Part shown: positions 1-7,093 of the stretch, piece by piece
How the letters are laid out: the number at the start of each line of letters is the position of its first letter
Numbering within the stretch: the first letter of the stretch is position 1
Assembly: GCA_035285595.1 (NCBI GenBank)
Contig: JAYKGV010000041.1
Location: 1 to 19,242, forward strand
From: VGJW01 sp035285595
GTDB lineage: Bacteria; Cyanobacteriota; Sericytochromatia; S15B-MN24; VGJW01
Length of the DNA: 19,242 nt
Direction of reading: 5' to 3'
The notes under the pieces: generated by a model
Databases searched by the model: none
Told to the model about the DNA's origin: nothing
The model's input: the letters and a program-made list of their open reading frames with translations, nothing else
Translations under genes and position numbers: made by a program

Positions 1-7
1 AACAGCC

Positions 8-1255
8 GTGTCTCGCGAACAGCAGATCGCGGCCATCCGGGCAAGCTTCGAGACGCTTGAGGGTTCCAGCCGCAAGCTGACGTCCGGAGGGTCTTCCGCC
101 ATCAACAATGCCCCATCCTCCATGAGGACCGCGGCGAGCAACAGCTTGAACAATGCCTCGCCACTGAACAATGCGTCTCCCTTGAACAACGCCTCGCCGC
201 GCCGCATTCTCGCGGCCGACGTCCCCCAGCGTGTCCTGCAGTCGATGCAGGAGTGGGTTCTGGATGCAAGTGCCAGCCAGCGGGTGCTGTGGGATGACCA
301 GACGAGGCAGGTCACCGGCCTCAAGGGTGACGACTGGGACATCGGTATAAGCGTGCAGGGCGGCGGTACGAACGCTCGCAGCGTGAAGGCCAACCTTGGC
401 ACCATGCCGGACAAGTCCACGCTCACGATGGGTGTGGGAGTGGAGGCCACGAAGTGGACCCGCCACAACCTGAGTGGTGAGAAGACCCTCACGGATGGCA
501 GTACGGAATCGGCCGTTCCCTTTGAGCTGCTCTACAACGAGTTGCCCGAGCTGGACACGATCGAGAAGCTGTCCTTCGAAATGGCCACCACGCTCGGCGG
601 AGACCCCGACAAGAGTGCAAGCTTGGCCTTGGCCCTCGACCAATTCAAGGTTGGCCAGGGGATGTTGGCCTCGTTTGGCTTGCCCACCTTGGTCGACGAT
701 CAGGAGCCTTCTTCTGAGGAAGCCGAAGTCACAGAACCTTCGCCAAGTTCCGATCCCACCCCCGACTCCACTCCCCTCCGACTGCCCCATCGCCTGACTC
801 TCGAAAGCAAGGCAGCGGACACGTCGATGAACGTGGCGTTCACCTTGGCCTCCGACACGACGGACACCCTTGACCTCGGGATGAAGGGCTCGGTCCTCTT
901 CAGGACGCGAGATGGCGAAACCCTTTCGTGGTTGGTAGACAACGTCATTCACGTCGACACCGAAGTCAACACGAACAATCGCTTCACGGCGCAGTGGACC
1001 CTACCCTCCAAGAGCATCCGCTTCACCGGTACGGGCACGATGGCGGCTGATGGCAGTTTCGTGGTCGAGGGGCGCTACGTGTCCACGGTGGACGGTGCAG
1101 AGCTGGCCACCGTCACGTACGACTCGAGCAAGAAGGACAGCCAGGGTGGATTTCTCTCGCCCGAAGTGCTTTTCCCCTCTGAGAACAGCAGCCTGACCCT
1201 CAATCCGGAAGACTTCATCGACTTGGAGACCTCCTCGGAGGACGCCGCCGACTGA
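8..1255 (+). CDS. Hypothetical protein, probably 5'-truncated by window edge
   Basis: I do not recognise the family. The frame is open to the left edge, and the GTG at position 8 has only seven bases before it, so no ribosome binding site can be judged; the real start may lie outside the window. Residues 1-66 are polar and low in complexity, with three tandem LNNASP units at residues 47-64. Residues 70-230 form a mixed segment. Residues 231-257 are an acidic Ser/Pro/Glu/Thr linker. Residues 258-375 are rich in alternating Thr/Val/Asp strands (for example TLESKA, RFTGTGTM, FVVEGRY), suggesting a beta-sandwich or barrel-like C-terminal domain. There is no signal peptide or membrane segment in the visible part. 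It ends in TGA and faces the convergent papain-like lipoprotein gene. Coding status is supported by length and codon pattern; function is unknown. Confidence 0.75.
   Translation: MSREQQIAAIRASFETLEGSSRKLTSGGSSAINNAPSSMRTAASNSLNNASPLNNASPLNNASPRRILAADVPQRVLQSMQEWVLDASASQRVLWDDQTRQVTGLKGDDWDIGISVQGGGTNARSVKANLGTMPDKSTLTMGVGVEATKWTRHNLSGEKTLTDGSTESAVPFELLYNELPELDTIEKLSFEMATTLGGDPDKSASLALALDQFKVGQGMLASFGLPTLVDDQEPSSEEAEVTEPSPSSDPTPDSTPLRLPHRLTLESKAADTSMNVAFTLASDTTDTLDLGMKGSVLFRTRDGETLSWLVDNVIHVDTEVNTNNRFTAQWTLPSKSIRFTGTGTMAADGSFVVEGRYVSTVDGAELATVTYDSSKKDSQGGFLSPEVLFPSENSSLTLNPEDFIDLETSSEDAAD
146..199 (+). repeat. Three tandem 18-bp repeats encoding LNNASP
   Basis: Positions 146-163, 164-181 and 182-199 encode three consecutive LNNASP hexapeptides with small synonymous differences between copies (ttgaac, ctgaac, ttgaac starts). 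Partial relatives (INNAP, SNSLNNA) occur just before. The repeat sits in the low-complexity N-terminal region of the first protein and probably acts as a flexible linker. Confidence 0.85.
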
Positions 1256-1278
1256 GACGTCCCGCCGGACACGCAGAC

Positions 1279-1314
1279 GCTACGGGGCGATAGACACAGC
1301 CATCGCCCAGTAGC
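1279..1314. terminator. Inverted repeat between convergent genes, likely bidirectional terminator
   Basis: GCTAC-G-GGGCGAT at 1279-1291 pairs with ATCGCCC-A-GTAGC at 1302-1314, giving 12 base pairs around one mismatch and a 10-nt loop. It lies in the 73-nt gap between the stop of the first gene (1255) and the stop of the papain-like lipoprotein (1329, minus strand). There is no clear T-tract on either side, so it is a terminator-like hairpin rather than a canonical intrinsic terminator. Confidence 0.5.
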
Positions 1315-1328
1315 ATGTGACTCCGGAT

Positions 1329-2297
1329 TCAGATCTTGGGAACCACCGCGACCCGCAGTCCACCCATCTTGACGTAGCTGTAAGGCATCAGGAAGTAACC
1401 ACCAGCAGCCCAGTCGCTGCCCCAGGAGTTGCGGACAATCACCACTTGCTTCTTGTCGTCGTAGCCGACGGCGAGCACGGCGTGGCCCCCCATGAACTTG
1501 TCGTTGCCGGTGGGTATGGGCATCAGGCCGTCCCTGCCCGTCTTGCCGATGCTCTCGAAGACCAGCATGCCGAGCAGCACGGGCATGCCCTTCTCAAGGC
1601 TCTTCCGCACAGCCGAGAGCTTGGTCGCGACGCTGAAACCGGTGACGACGCGCTTCTTCTTTGCTGCCGCCACGAGGTCCGAACCTGGCTTGCGGGTCAG
1701 GAACTCCTGCCTGAGCTTGGCGTCTTCCTGACCTTTGGCATCAAGATAAGGGAACGAGACTTCATCCACGGTACCCAAGTTGTCGAGCATCTTGGTGGCC
1801 AGCTCCATGGGGGCACCCGAATCCTCGTTGCGCATGCCCATCGCTGCACGCGTCTGATACCACGTGTAAGCGGGCGACTGCGGGCTCCGGTTGCCCCGCT
1901 TGTAGAGCAGGAATTCCTGCAGCCCCTTCACGGTGGCAAAGGCCGTACAGCTGCCGAACTGCCCCTGATTGGCAACGGGACTGCAGCTCCGACGCATGTC
2001 CACGGACGCCGGACGTCCGTCCAACGCCTCGAAACCCACCAGGGAAGCGCCTTCTTCACCATCGAAAGACACACCCTTGGCACCTTTGAGATCGGCACCC
2101 AGACCAAATCGGAAGCCTGAGCGGCGCCGCGCATCCAAGAGCGAGGCCTCATCGACCTCGGCAGCCCGAGCCATCATCTCGGGCGAGCCGAACGCAAGCT
2201 GATGCGCCGGCAGGGTCGCGGGGGCTCCGCATCCTGCGAGCAGGGCCAAGGCCAGAAGGCCGGGGAACAGCTGACGGGCTCGGGTGTACATATCCAC
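1329..2297 (-). CDS. Papain-family (C1) cysteine peptidase, predicted lipoprotein
   Basis: Predicted extracytoplasmic cysteine protease of clan CA, peptidase family C1. The N-terminus is a lipoprotein signal: hydrophobic residues 11-20, then the lipobox LAGC with lipidated Cys23. The catalytic set is complete: oxyanion Gln111 and nucleophile Cys117 in QGQFGSCTAF, His272 in GGHAVLAVGY, and Asn290 in the NSWG motif (290-293). Residues 30-100 look like a propeptide or spacer, so the enzyme could be made as an inactive tethered precursor. The ORF begins with GTG (GTG GAT ATG); the ATG two codons later (2291) is an equally good start and neither has a strong Shine-Dalgarno. It lies 40 nt after the AI-2E transporter gene as the last gene of the leftward cluster. 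Family assignment is firm; substrate is unknown. Confidence 0.93.
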   Translation of the reverse strand: MDMYTRARQLFPGLLALALLAGCGAPATLPAHQLAFGSPEMMARAAEVDEASLLDARRRSGFRFGLGADLKGAKGVSFDGEEGASLVGFEALDGRPASVDMRRSCSPVANQGQFGSCTAFATVKGLQEFLLYKRGNRSPQSPAYTWYQTRAAMGMRNEDSGAPMELATKMLDNLGTVDEVSFPYLDAKGQEDAKLRQEFLTRKPGSDLVAAAKKKRVVTGFSVATKLSAVRKSLEKGMPVLLGMLVFESIGKTGRDGLMPIPTGNDKFMGGHAVLAVGYDDKKQVVIVRNSWGSDWAAGGYFLMPYSYVKMGGLRVAVVPKI

Positions 2298-2337
2298 GTC
2301 ATCGCGCGGATAGGGCGAAGGGATTCTTATTTACCGG

Positions 2338-3477
2338 TTAACTCGATCCTAAGGATGAGCCAAGTCGCTGACGGCCGGCTTCGGCCCAGTCATCCCACAG
2401 ACCGAGCCAGGCGGCGAGGATGGCCGGTCCCAGGAAGAGACCCAGCAGCCCGAACAGCGCAAGCCCTCCCAGAATCGCGAAGAAAGTCTGCAAGTAGGGC
2501 AGGCGGGTGGCGTTCGAAATGACCAAGGGTCGAACGAAGTTATCGACGGTGCTGACCAACAGGAAGCCCCACGCCAGAAGCACGATACCCTGCAGCAAGC
2601 TGCCGGTCAGGATGAGCGCGAGGGAGGTAGGGATCCACACCAGCGTAGCCCCGAAGGGCAACATGGCCATGACCGCCGTGGCCACGCCCAGCAAGGCAGG
2701 AGCCTTGAGACCCACCAGGCTGTAGCCGAGCGCCGCCACGAGGCCCTGAGAGACGGCCGCGCCGATGACGCCGGCGAAAACGGCCCTGAGCGCATCACGC
2801 ATCGGCTGGGCGAGGCGCACGGCCCGCTCGCCCAGCAAGTGGGTCGCGACCGCCCGGGCCTCTCGGGTATAGCGCTCGCCGTTCCGGAAGATGAAGAACA
2901 GCGTGAACAGCGCCAACCCACCCTCGAGGAAGCCCCGGAAGACGCCGGCAAGAATCAAGGAACCAGGCTTGAGCAAGGGCATGAGAATTTCTCGACCGAG
3001 AAATCCACCGCGTCGAATCGCCTCCTGGAGGTCTCTGTAGCCTTCTGCCACACCAGGTACCTGAGCCACCACGGCCGGCAGGGCTGGCGGAGATTGCCAA
3101 TGGCGCATGAAAGCGTCGTACGTGGGACCGACTTCGCGCGCGAGCGATGAAACGATGATGCCTGCGGGCAACAGCAGCACGGCAGCCACCACGGTCACGG
3201 TCAAAAGGGCAGCCACGTTCACCCGTCCCCCGAGAGCCGCACGCAAGCGGCTGTAGAGGGGCCAACTGATGGCGGCGAGAACGAAGGCCCAGACGATAGC
3301 CTCCCAGAACGGCCGAAGGATCCATCCCGTCAACATGATCAGGGCACCCAGCACCAAGGGCCACGCCAGGGTCGGCGGCAGCAGACCGTCGCCGAAGGGC
3401 CTGAGACCGGTCGTCGGCGTAGACGGGCGGGGGAGCGGCGGAGACTCGTCGCCTGCAGATTCGGAAGAAGTCGTCAT
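2338..3477 (-). CDS. AI-2E family transporter (former UPF0118) membrane protein
   Basis: Polytopic inner-membrane protein of the AI-2E exporter/permease family (Pfam AI-2E_transport). At 379 aa it has the usual length. A Pro/Ser-rich cytoplasmic N-tail (1-35) is followed by hydrophobic segments at about 38-55, 58-74, 88-112, 172-198, 228-255, 258-282, 284-306 and 330-360, with the family's typical soluble loop (about 113-170). The family signature VDNFVRPLVI is at 311-320, and a proline/glycine-rich region FGATLVWIP at about 275-283 is also typical. Members export autoinducer-2, act as Na+/H+ antiporters or have no known substrate, so the family name should not be read as proven quorum signalling. 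It starts 30 nt after the hydrolase gene and is probably co-transcribed with it. Confidence 0.93.
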   Translation of the reverse strand: MTTSSESAGDESPPLPRPSTPTTGLRPFGDGLLPPTLAWPLVLGALIMLTGWILRPFWEAIVWAFVLAAISWPLYSRLRAALGGRVNVAALLTVTVVAAVLLLPAGIIVSSLAREVGPTYDAFMRHWQSPPALPAVVAQVPGVAEGYRDLQEAIRRGGFLGREILMPLLKPGSLILAGVFRGFLEGGLALFTLFFIFRNGERYTREARAVATHLLGERAVRLAQPMRDALRAVFAGVIGAAVSQGLVAALGYSLVGLKAPALLGVATAVMAMLPFGATLVWIPTSLALILTGSLLQGIVLLAWGFLLVSTVDNFVRPLVISNATRLPYLQTFFAILGGLALFGLLGLFLGPAILAAWLGLWDDWAEAGRQRLGSSLGSS

Positions 3478-3507
3478 GCGGTTCGACCCATCGTACCCCG
3501 CAGAACG

Positions 3508-4302
3508 TCAAGGCACTCCGGCCAAGCCTCGCAACGCTTGCGCCACGGCGTCGGGAGTCTGCCACGGCAGGGCATGTCCCGCATCTGGCACCAGCCTCCG
3601 GGATGCGAGGCCAGAGGTGCGCTGCACATAGGTCTCGTCCTCGGCCCCGATCAACAGCAGGGATGGCACCTGCACTTCTCCTTGCACCTGCGTCCCACGA
3701 TGGTCGGCCCATGCCAGCAGCAACCGGTCCAAAGCACCACCGGCACAGCGCCTCCGCCAAAGCTCGGCCTCGGCCCGCTCGCGCCCCGCCAAAAGTGGCT
3801 GGGCATCCCAGGCCGCGAGCACTTCAGGCAATGGGCCCGCCTTGAGCCTACGGGCCCACTGCTCGAGCCACGCCTGTCGCACGGCTGGGTCCTGCGCCGC
3901 GGCAGTTCGGCCCGGTGCGCAAGATACTCCGAGGACTCCTCGGACATGCTGCAGCAACCCGAGCGCCAGTTGCCATGCCACCCGCCCTCCCATCGAGTAG
4001 CCGGCCAGCAGCCACCGCTCTCCCGTGCTTACGCGGGAGGCTGCCGAGACAGAAAGACCGCAAGCCGTCGCGAGATCTTCCAGAAAGGCGCCGGGTCCCG
4101 CTTCGTCACCGGGCAACCAGGTCGTCCCGCCGCTTCCGGGCAGATCCGCAGCCCATACGTCCCACGCCTCGGGAACCCGATCGACGGTGCCACGCCACAT
4201 GCCACCCGGCCAACTGAAGCCGGGAAACAACAGCAACCGGATCGTCCCAGGATCGCCCGGGCGTCGCCATAGGGTCAACTGCCCCCCGGAAGCCCGCGGC
4301 AA
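3508..4302 (-). CDS. Alpha/beta-fold hydrolase (MenH/BioH-like)
   Basis: Cytoplasmic alpha/beta hydrolase of 264 aa. The nucleophile elbow GYSMGGR (101-107) carries Ser103; the oxyanion region is FPGFSWPGGMW at about 26-36; the acid is probably Asp222 in IGAEDETY; the base is His243 in DAGHALPW. GYSMGGR is typical of MenH (SHCHC synthase) and related esterases, but no menaquinone genes are nearby, so only the fold is called. The proposed start is TTG at 4302, 27 nt after the stop of the Ala/Gly-rich gene. The frame is open back to that TAG (4330-4332), so a slightly earlier non-ATG start (CTG at 4326) is possible. No strong ribosome binding site is visible, suggesting coupling to the upstream gene. 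Substrate unknown. Confidence 0.85.
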   Translation of the reverse strand: MPRASGGQLTLWRRPGDPGTIRLLLFPGFSWPGGMWRGTVDRVPEAWDVWAADLPGSGGTTWLPGDEAGPGAFLEDLATACGLSVSAASRVSTGERWLLAGYSMGGRVAWQLALGLLQHVRGVLGVSCAPGRTAAAQDPAVRQAWLEQWARRLKAGPLPEVLAAWDAQPLLAGRERAEAELWRRRCAGGALDRLLLAWADHRGTQVQGEVQVPSLLLIGAEDETYVQRTSGLASRRLVPDAGHALPWQTPDAVAQALRGLAGVP

Positions 4303-4329
4303 GGCCTCGGGCAGAAAGAGGCTCAGCCC

Positions 4330-5559
4330 CTAGCCCCCGAGCAGTTTCGTGACGACATTTCGGAGACCATCTCCAAATAGCCCCTGGAACATGCTGTTGC
4401 CCAGCATGTAACCCAGCGTGGTGGCAGCAAAGCCGATGGCGATGAAAGGCAAGCCTGCCGTGATGCCGAAGCTGGCAGCCACGGCCAGCGCGCCCCCCGA
4501 AGCGATGGCGCCGAGTCCGCCTCCGACGAATCCACCCGCCGTATCGGCCACGACGGCCCCTATGGTCTCGGGCAATCCCTGCCGTCCCGTCAACATCATG
4601 TAGCCGTTCTGCACGGTGGAGAGGACTCCGGCGAAGACGCTGGAGACCTTGGCCGCCTTGAACGCGCCTTGGGCAATCTGCTTGAAGCCTGACTTGATGA
4701 GTTCCCAGTTCCATGGCTTGGCAGCCTTGGCCGCATCGCCCACCGCCTTGGCCGCTTGACCGGCATTCCCCGCAGACTTGGCCGCACGTCCTGCATCGCT
4801 GGCCGCCTGCGCGGCCCGACCGGCATCACCCGCGGCGCGCCCCGCCTGCCCGGCCGAACCACCTGCGCCACGAACCGCCCCCTGGGAAGCTCCACGTGCC
4901 GCAGCACCCGCGCCAGCACCCGCGCCAGCGCCCGCCCCTCCGGACGCACCGGCTGCCGCACCGTTTGCTCCGCCCGCCAGGCCCGAGCCGGGCACACCCG
5001 CCGCCGCGGCTCCGGAGCCCTGCGGCGGCTTGATCCACCGGGCGCGAAGCACCTCAACGTCCTGAACCTTCTGGAAACCGAGCGGCGTGCGGACGGTTCG
5101 CGACTGGGTCACGATCTTTCGGGCCAGATCCCTCGGCAAGGAAGCCGCCGCATCGAGTCCCCCTTGCACGGGCATCGCGGCACCGGCCATGCCGCCAGAC
5201 GCCGCCCCTGCCGCGGACCGCGCGGCCTCCCTCGCCACAGACCGTGCAGCTCCGCCCGCGGCTCCCCGGACGGCCGTCGCCGCTCCGCCCGATGCCGCGG
5301 CCCGCGACGCTTCTGCCGCCCGTTCCGCCACCTGGGACAGGGGCTGGGCCTTGCTCCCCAGAGAACCCACGCCCTTCGCGACATTCTGCCAGCCTTCGAT
5401 GACCTCAGCCGGGGTGAACACGTCACGGGCGTGCTGCATCAGCCGCTCGCCCGCCGGCCCCTTGGCGAACTCACCGGCCCGCCTGCCGGCGCTACCGGCA
5501 AGATCCTTGACTTTCGCCCACGTCCCGTGGGCGAAGTTCGAAAGGCCTTGGCTGTCCAT
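4330..5559 (-). CDS. Ala/Gly-rich repeat protein with hydrophobic glycine-zipper-like C-terminus
   Basis: I do not recognise the family. The 409-aa protein starts at ATG 5559. Residues 1-80 form an amphipathic, possibly helical head. Residues 80-140 are Ala/Arg/Gly-rich. Residues 141-178 are an ordinary, probably folded segment (SRTVRTPLGFQKVQDVEVL). Residues 180-232 are a Gly/Ala linker including an AGAGAGAG run. Residues 234-283 are five decapeptide units, best seen in GDAGRAAQAA, SDAGRAAKSA and GNAGQAAKAV. Residues 284-409 hold a conserved-looking domain with two long hydrophobic, glycine-zipper-like stretches (about 333-360 and 361-388) and a short amphipathic tail. There is no signal peptide. 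The C-terminal hairpin could insert in a membrane, as in pore-forming or membrane-remodelling proteins, but that is inference. It is the first gene of the leftward cluster. Confidence 0.85.
   Translation of the reverse strand: MDSQGLSNFAHGTWAKVKDLAGSAGRRAGEFAKGPAGERLMQHARDVFTPAEVIEGWQNVAKGVGSLGSKAQPLSQVAERAAEASRAAASGGAATAVRGAAGGAARSVAREAARSAAGAASGGMAGAAMPVQGGLDAAASLPRDLARKIVTQSRTVRTPLGFQKVQDVEVLRARWIKPPQGSGAAAAGVPGSGLAGGANGAAAGASGGAGAGAGAGAGAAARGASQGAVRGAGGSAGQAGRAAGDAGRAAQAASDAGRAAKSAGNAGQAAKAVGDAAKAAKPWNWELIKSGFKQIAQGAFKAAKVSSVFAGVLSTVQNGYMMLTGRQGLPETIGAVVADTAGGFVGGGLGAIASGGALAVAASFGITAGLPFIAIGFAATTLGYMLGNSMFQGLFGDGLRNVVTKLLGG
4711..4860 (-). repeat. Decapeptide repeat region (consensus GDAGRAAKAA-like)
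   Basis: Codons for residues 234-283 of the Ala/Gly-rich protein form five 30-bp units: GSAGQAGRAA, GDAGRAAQAA, SDAGRAAKSA, GNAGQAAKAV and GDAAKAAKPW. The units have diverged at the DNA level, so this is a protein repeat, not a recent DNA expansion. The 10-residue period with small residues and spaced charges resembles amphipathic helical repeats of LEA-like or surface-binding proteins. Confidence 0.8.
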
Positions 5560-5744
5560 CTTCTGATCTCTATCCCCGGGAGGCAGGGGTGATCGGTTAA
5601 TATGGTCTCAAACCTGCGTTAAACCTGAACCTGAAGCCGGTTTGCCGGACCCGGGAAACCCGTGATAGCATCGCATCTGGCAGGCTTTGCGGCCGCAAGC
5701 CCGGCCAGCCCGCCCTGCTTGGTCCCGTCCCGAGGAGCGCCCTC
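5560..5744. promoter_or_regulatory. Divergent promoter region with AACCTG direct repeats
   Basis: This 185-nt gap separates the divergently transcribed Ala/Gly-rich gene (-) and the ATP-grasp operon (+). It holds three AACCTG copies at 5611-5616, 5622-5627 and 5628-5633; the first two are extended to AAACCTG and sit 11 bp apart, one helical turn. An A/T-rich island at 5596-5603 reads TATTAA on the minus strand (5597-5602) and TAATAT on the plus strand (5598-5603), either a plausible -10. No good -35 is obvious for either direction. A weak alternative for the plus strand is TTGCCG (5641-5646) with a GATAGC-like -10 about 16 nt downstream. Confidence 0.45.
5732..5737 (+). promoter_or_regulatory. 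Ribosome binding site fixing a TTG start
   Basis: GAGGAG at 5732-5737 lies seven nucleotides before TTG 5745. This is a near-ideal Shine-Dalgarno and spacing. It supports TTG as the true start of the first amidoligase gene; the next in-frame ATG is some 50 codons further on. Confidence 0.7.
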
Positions 5745-7088
5745 TTGTCCGTCCCGGAAGTCCAGCGTTACCACTCGCTCATCAACGAGGCTGCGCTGCC
5801 TCCGTCCGAGCTGTCTTCCTTCCTGGACCGCATCCGCGACGCCCGGGTGACCTTTGGAGAGAGAGTCAGCTGCCACTACTTCCGGCCGCAGATGTTGACG
5901 CCGGCCCAGTACGAGCAGATTCGGGACGTCGTCCGCCATATCTGGTCGGCCCTCGAGAAGCTGGCTCCGGTCATCGCCGAGCGAACGGACCTGCAGGACC
6001 GCCTCGGCCTCACGGCTCGCGAGCGCGAGCTTGCCGCCATCGACCCCGGCTATCGCAGGGTGAGTCCCATGGCGCGCTTTGACAGCTTCCTCGTGGGTGA
6101 CAAGTTGAGCTTCGTCGAGCTCAATGCCGAATGCCCAGCCGGACCGGCCTACACCGAGGTCCTCGCGGGCGTCTTCCTCGACTGGCCGCTCATGCGCCGC
6201 TTTCAGGACGACTTCGATGTCCGGCCGTTCGAGACACGCCGACGCTTGCGAGAGACGCTGTTGGCCACGTGGGCCGAATGGGGCGGCAAGGGCAAGCCCG
6301 TCATCGCCATCGTGGACTGGAGCGACGTCCCCACCTATTCCGAGTTTGAGTTGTGTCAGGAGTACTTCAGGTCCGAAGGCCTCGAGACCCACATCGCCGA
6401 CCCCCGCGAGTTGACCTATGACGGGGAGCGTCTGCGAACCAAGGACGGAGTCGCCATCGATCTGGTCTATCGGCGGGTACTCACCAACGAGTTCATCGAG
6501 AAGTTCGATGAAGTCCAGCCGATGCTCGATGCCTACCGGGATCACAAGGTTTGTGTCGTCAACCCCTTCCGCAGCAAGTACCTGCACAAGAAAGCCATCT
6601 TCGCGCTCCTGACGGCGGAAGACCTCCGTCATCTCTTCACGACCGACGAACAGCAAGCCATTCGTGCACACATCCCCTGGTCGAGAATCTTGACCGACGT
6701 CCGCACGGAACATGAGGGCGAGGCGATCGACCTCATTCCCTGGGCCAAATCCCGGCGCGAAACCTTGGTGCTGAAGCCCAACGACGAGTACGGCGGCAAG
6801 GGCATCCACATCGGATGGACGATGGATCAGGCCGCTTGGGAGCAGGCGGTCGACGAGGCGGTGGATCAGGACTATCTGGTGCAGCAAGCGGTAGAGGTCG
6901 CCTACATGGACTTCCCGACCTGGACCGGGGAGGGCATGACTTTTCAGCGCCAGCTCGTCGACCTCGACCCGTATGTCTTCGAGGGCGAGGTCGAAGGCAT
7001 CCTGACCCGCCTTTCCGCTTCGGCCCTCGCCAACGTCACGGCGGGCGCCGGCATCGTGCCTACCTTCGTCGTCGCACCCCGAGGCTAA
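5745..7088 (+). CDS. Circularly permuted-type ATP-grasp ligase
   Basis: Predicted ATP-dependent carboxylate-amine ligase of 447 aa, resembling the circularly permuted ATP-grasp (glutathionylspermidine-synthase-like) proteins. Such enzymes make an acyl-phosphate and join it to an amine. Visible motifs: FVELNAECPAG at 123-133 (acidic and Asn residues suited to metal binding, here N-terminal as expected after permutation); the nucleotide-binding segment LVLKPNDEYGGKGIHIG at 341-357 with Lys344 and the GGKG loop (350-353); YLVQQAVE at 377-384; and a small-residue C-terminal segment SASALANVTAGAGIVPTFVV at 424-443. The TTG start is backed by GAGGAG at 5732-5737. Only five nucleotides separate its TAA from the next gene, so the two are surely co-translated. 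Substrates are unknown; the call of permutation rests on motif order and needs a structure model. Confidence 0.85.
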   Translation: MSVPEVQRYHSLINEAALPPSELSSFLDRIRDARVTFGERVSCHYFRPQMLTPAQYEQIRDVVRHIWSALEKLAPVIAERTDLQDRLGLTARERELAAIDPGYRRVSPMARFDSFLVGDKLSFVELNAECPAGPAYTEVLAGVFLDWPLMRRFQDDFDVRPFETRRRLRETLLATWAEWGGKGKPVIAIVDWSDVPTYSEFELCQEYFRSEGLETHIADPRELTYDGERLRTKDGVAIDLVYRRVLTNEFIEKFDEVQPMLDAYRDHKVCVVNPFRSKYLHKKAIFALLTAEDLRHLFTTDEQQAIRAHIPWSRILTDVRTEHEGEAIDLIPWAKSRRETLVLKPNDEYGGKGIHIGWTMDQAAWEQAVDEAVDQDYLVQQAVEVAYMDFPTWTGEGMTFQRQLVDLDPYVFEGEVEGILTRLSASALANVTAGAGIVPTFVVAPRG

Positions 7089-7093
7089 GAGAC

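Noticed and set aside
2795..3760. 321-codon minus-strand frame spanning the transporter and hydrolase genes
   Set aside because: Arg/Ala/Gly-rich with no domain; it crosses two well-supported genes in another frame.
3508..4302. Naming the hydrolase menH
   Set aside because: GYSMGGR is suggestive, but no other menaquinone genes are near and the motif is shared by many esterases.
4303..4332. Amber readthrough fusing the Ala/Gly-rich protein to the alpha/beta hydrolase (same frame across TAG 4330-4332)
   Set aside because: The hydrolase domain is complete on its own, and the Ala/Gly-rich protein has a natural end; sharing a frame has a one-in-three chance.
4711..4990. CRISPR-like or satellite repeat array
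   Set aside because: The periodicity is 30 bp at the protein level with degenerate codons and no identical repeats or spacers.
4330..5559. Phasin or histone-like protein call for the Ala/Gly-rich protein
   Set aside because: Composition alone is not evidence; no phasin motif or polyhydroxyalkanoate gene is present, and the C-terminal domain is hydrophobic.
5619..6887. 422-codon open frame on the minus strand opposite the permuted-type ATP-grasp gene
   Set aside because: It is a mirror of a strong coding gene in GC-rich DNA; the plus-strand protein has clear ATP-grasp motifs and a good ribosome binding site.
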